This document shows, piece by piece, positions 5,635 through 7,024 of a stretch of DNA of 7,024 nt. The position numbers and the translations under genes were made by a program. This DNA comes from Ignavibacteriales bacterium. GTDB lineage: Bacteria; Bacteroidota; Ignavibacteria; Ignavibacteriales; Ignavibacteriaceae. The stretch is taken from positions 1 through 7,024 of the forward strand of contig DAIEML010000120.1 in NCBI GenBank assembly GCA_027349615.1, given 5' to 3'. The notes under the pieces were generated by a model. The model was not told where the DNA came from. It did not search any database and saw nothing but the letters and a program-made list of their open reading frames with translations. The stretch's first letter is position 1. Every line of letters starts with the position of its first letter.

Positions 5635-6243
5635 ATGGCAAAATTTGAACTTCCTAAGTTACCATATGCTTATGATGCACTTGAACCTTATATAGATAAA
5701 ATGACAATGGAGATTCATTACACGAAGCATCACAATGCATACATTACGAATTTAAATAATGCAATATCTGGATCTGAGTTAGAAAACAAATCTTATGAAG
5801 AACTTTTTAAAGAGATTTCTAAATTTCCGGTTGCTGTTCGGAATAACGGCGGCGGCGGATATAACCACACATTATTCTGGAATATTATGAAAAAAAATGG
5901 TGGTGGAAAACCTACTGGTAAATTATCTGAGGCTATTAATTCGGCATTTGGAAACTTTGAAGAATTTAAAGGCAAATTCACTAATGCAGCTGCCACTAGA
6001 TTTGGCTCAGGATGGGCTTGGCTAATTGTTCAAAATGGAAAATTGATTGTAACATCAACTCCTAATCAAGATAATCCGCTTATGGATGTTGCTGATCAAA
6101 AAGGTACACCAATTTTAGGTTTAGATGTTTGGGAACATGCATATTATTTAAAGTACCAAAACAGGCGCCCTGAATATATTGAAAATTGGTGGAATGTAGT
6201 TAATTGGGATGAAGTTGCTGCACGATTTTTTTCTGCTAAATAA
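5635..6243 (+). CDS. sodA: Superoxide dismutase, Fe/Mn family with Mn-type residues
   Basis: This encodes 202 residues from ATG 5635, chosen by the GGAGA six bases upstream and by the standard N-terminus; an in-frame ATG at 5623 would add four residues. The enzyme dismutates superoxide to oxygen and peroxide in the cytoplasm. Metal ligands are His28, His78, Asp164 and His168 (DVWEHAYY). His32 and Tyr36 form the second-sphere gateway. Gly74 within the GGGG before YNH78 and Gln145 in the NQDNPLM segment are the pattern of Mn enzymes, in which the active-site Gln comes from the C-terminal domain. In Fe enzymes it comes from the position equivalent to Gly74. Mn use, or cambialistic use, is inferred. 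No signal peptide is seen. The gene follows the A-type carrier by 108 bases, contains the complete domain, and ends before a terminator hairpin. It could be transcribed with the Fe-S genes or from its own promoter. Confidence 0.96.
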   Translation: MAKFELPKLPYAYDALEPYIDKMTMEIHYTKHHNAYITNLNNAISGSELENKSYEELFKEISKFPVAVRNNGGGGYNHTLFWNIMKKNGGGKPTGKLSEAINSAFGNFEEFKGKFTNAAATRFGSGWAWLIVQNGKLIVTSTPNQDNPLMDVADQKGTPILGLDVWEHAYYLKYQNRRPEYIENWWNVVNWDEVAARFFSAK

Positions 6244-6260
6244 TTTGTTTATAAATTCAC

Positions 6261-6296
6261 AAAAAAAGCCGCTTTTTAAGGCGGCCTTTTTGTTTT
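6261..6296. terminator. sodA: Intrinsic terminator after sod, possibly bidirectional
   Basis: The stem GCCGC (6268-6272) pairs with GCGGC (6281-6285) and can extend inward by further A-T and G-T pairs. It is followed on the plus strand by a T-rich tract (TTTTTGTTTTATTT) and preceded by seven A, which gives a T-run on the minus strand. It lies about 25 bases past the sod stop. Confidence 0.88.
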
Positions 6297-6302
6297 ATTT
6301 AA

Positions 6303-6335
6303 AATGAAAAAGGATAGATATTACTCTATCCTTTT
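6303..6335 (-). terminator. atpC: Intrinsic terminator after atpC
   Basis: A perfect 11-bp stem (6308-6318 AAAAGGATAGA with 6325-6335 TCTATCCTTTT) closes on a six-base loop. Read on the minus strand it is followed by TTTTTCATTTT. It begins 26 bases beyond the atpC stop and sits back to back with the sod terminator. Confidence 0.85.
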
Positions 6336-6361
6336 CCATCTCATTTCCTATTCCTCTAAAA

Positions 6362-6787
6362 TTATTTCTGCACTAGATTAAAATATTTTTCATAGAAATT
6401 GATTCTATTATTTGCTCTAGCTAATGCTGATTCTGCTCTTAAAACATCAATTTTTTCAATACTCTTTTTTGCTAACCGGTCTTTCGCGCGTTCCAATGCA
6501 TTTTTCGCTCTTTGAATGTCTAATTCATCAACGGATTCAATTGTATCTGCTAGGATTCTGATTTTATTATTTATCACTTCAATTGTTCCGCCGCTTGTTG
6601 AAAAATATTCAATGTTTTGATTATCTACTTCAACTTTAATTATTCCAATTTCGAATGTGCTAATCAGTGGAGCATGGTTTACAAGTACCTGAAAACTGCC
6701 TGCTGTTCCTGGAACAGTTACTGATTTTACATTTGAAGAATAAGCTAACTTAGCCGGGGTTAATATTTCTAAATTAATATCTGCCAT
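6362..6787 (-). CDS. atpC: F-type ATP synthase epsilon subunit
   Basis: This encodes 141 residues, a normal epsilon length. The subunit is part of the central stalk of F1, binds gamma and the c-ring, and regulates ATP hydrolysis. Residues 1-86 form the beta-sandwich domain with the family signature VPGTAGSFQVLVNHAPLIS at 25-43, followed by a segment (FSTSGGTIEVINNKIRILAD) typical of the domain's last strands. Residues 87-138 form the Ala/Arg/Lys-rich helical hairpin (ELDIQRAKNALERAKDRL, then RAESALARANNRI). The ATG at 6787 begins two bases after the atpD stop, so the genes are probably translationally coupled, and no strong Shine-Dalgarno is visible. No further atp gene follows, and a terminator lies 26 bases downstream. 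This fits the separated atpDC arrangement known from Chlorobi and some relatives, although the upstream side is outside the window. Confidence 0.95.
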   Translation of the reverse strand: MADINLEILTPAKLAYSSNVKSVTVPGTAGSFQVLVNHAPLISTFEIGIIKVEVDNQNIEYFSTSGGTIEVINNKIRILADTIESVDELDIQRAKNALERAKDRLAKKSIEKIDVLRAESALARANNRINFYEKYFNLVQK

Positions 6788-6789
6788 TT

Positions 6790-7024
6790 TTATTTCATTG
6801 CTTTAGCTTTTTCAACAGCTTCTTCTATAGTTCCAACATACATAAATGCTGCTTCAGGAAGATCATCATATTCGCCATTAATAATTCCTTTGAATCCGCG
6901 AATAGTATCTTCAAGTTTAACATATTTCCCCTTGTATCCGGTAAATTGTTCTGCAACGTGGAATGGTTGGCTGAAAAATCTTTGGATTCTCCGTGCTCTT
7001 CTAACAACAGTTTTATCTTCGTCA
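6790..7024 (-). CDS. atpD: F-type ATP synthase beta subunit, C-terminal fragment (5' end outside window)
   Basis: The minus-strand frame entering at 7024 gives 77 residues up to a TAA at 6790-6792. It begins [20 protein letters not shown] and continues [17 protein letters not shown], the highly conserved C-terminal helical domain of the catalytic beta subunit (known pattern: ARKIQRFLSQPF-VAE-FTG). It then has a typical [19 protein letters not shown] end. The nucleotide-binding and catalytic parts lie outside the window. The subunit performs ATP synthesis at the alpha-beta interfaces of F1. The gene leads directly into atpC with a two-base gap. Confidence 0.96.
   Translation of the reverse strand, partial: DEDKTVVRRARRIQRFFSQPFHVAEQFTGYKGKYVKLEDTIRGFKGIINGEYDDLPEAAFMYVGTIEEAVEKAKAMK

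Noticed and set aside
4328..5996. Short minus-strand frames at 4328-4516 and 5793-5996
   Set aside because: They lie antisense inside the cysteine desulfurase and superoxide dismutase genes, whose catalytic motifs are intact. They have no features of their own.
6825..7007. Minus-strand 60-codon frame with an ATG start
   Set aside because: It is a shadow of atpD. The frame beside it gives the conserved beta-subunit C-terminus directly to its stop.

Overview
This AT-rich window looks like the chromosome of a free-living bacterium. Weak or absent Shine-Dalgarno sites at several genes, an atpD-atpC pair followed directly by its own terminator, and the overall style of the proteins suggest the Bacteroidota/Chlorobiota side, possibly Ignavibacteria. 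That placement is inference from gene content and was not tested.

Layout, left to right. Positions 1-222 (+) hold the C-terminal end of NuoN, the last visible gene of a complex I operon, closed by a strong bidirectional hairpin. Then come four genes on the minus strand: a small secreted His/Asp/Glu-rich protein with DUF6515-like repeats (300-764), a multi-pass membrane protein of unknown function (1010-1705), and an apparent two-gene operon of an atypical thioredoxin (2971-3318) and a thioredoxin reductase (1998-2942) that ends in a clear terminator. A divergent intergenic region (3319-3530) separates these from a plus-strand series: a NifS/IscS-type cysteine desulfurase, a 95-residue protein of unknown function, an A-type Fe-S carrier (HesB/IscA family) and a Mn-type superoxide dismutase. 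The right end carries atpC and the 3' end of atpD on the minus strand, converging on sod through two terminator hairpins.

The centre reads as a redox and iron-sulfur maintenance island between parts of two respiratory-chain operons. It combines thiol reduction (Trx/TrxB), sulfur mobilisation (cysteine desulfurase), cluster delivery (A-type carrier) and superoxide removal (SOD). The most unusual part is the Trx/TrxB pair. The thioredoxin replaces the WCGPC active site with a CC-x6-C arrangement, and the reductase keeps the CATC centre and both nucleotide-binding loops but lacks the Arg-rich HRRxxxR motif that normally selects NADPH. The second point of interest is the unrecognised 95-residue protein between the desulfurase and the A-type carrier. 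No mobile element, CRISPR array, tRNA or rRNA was seen.
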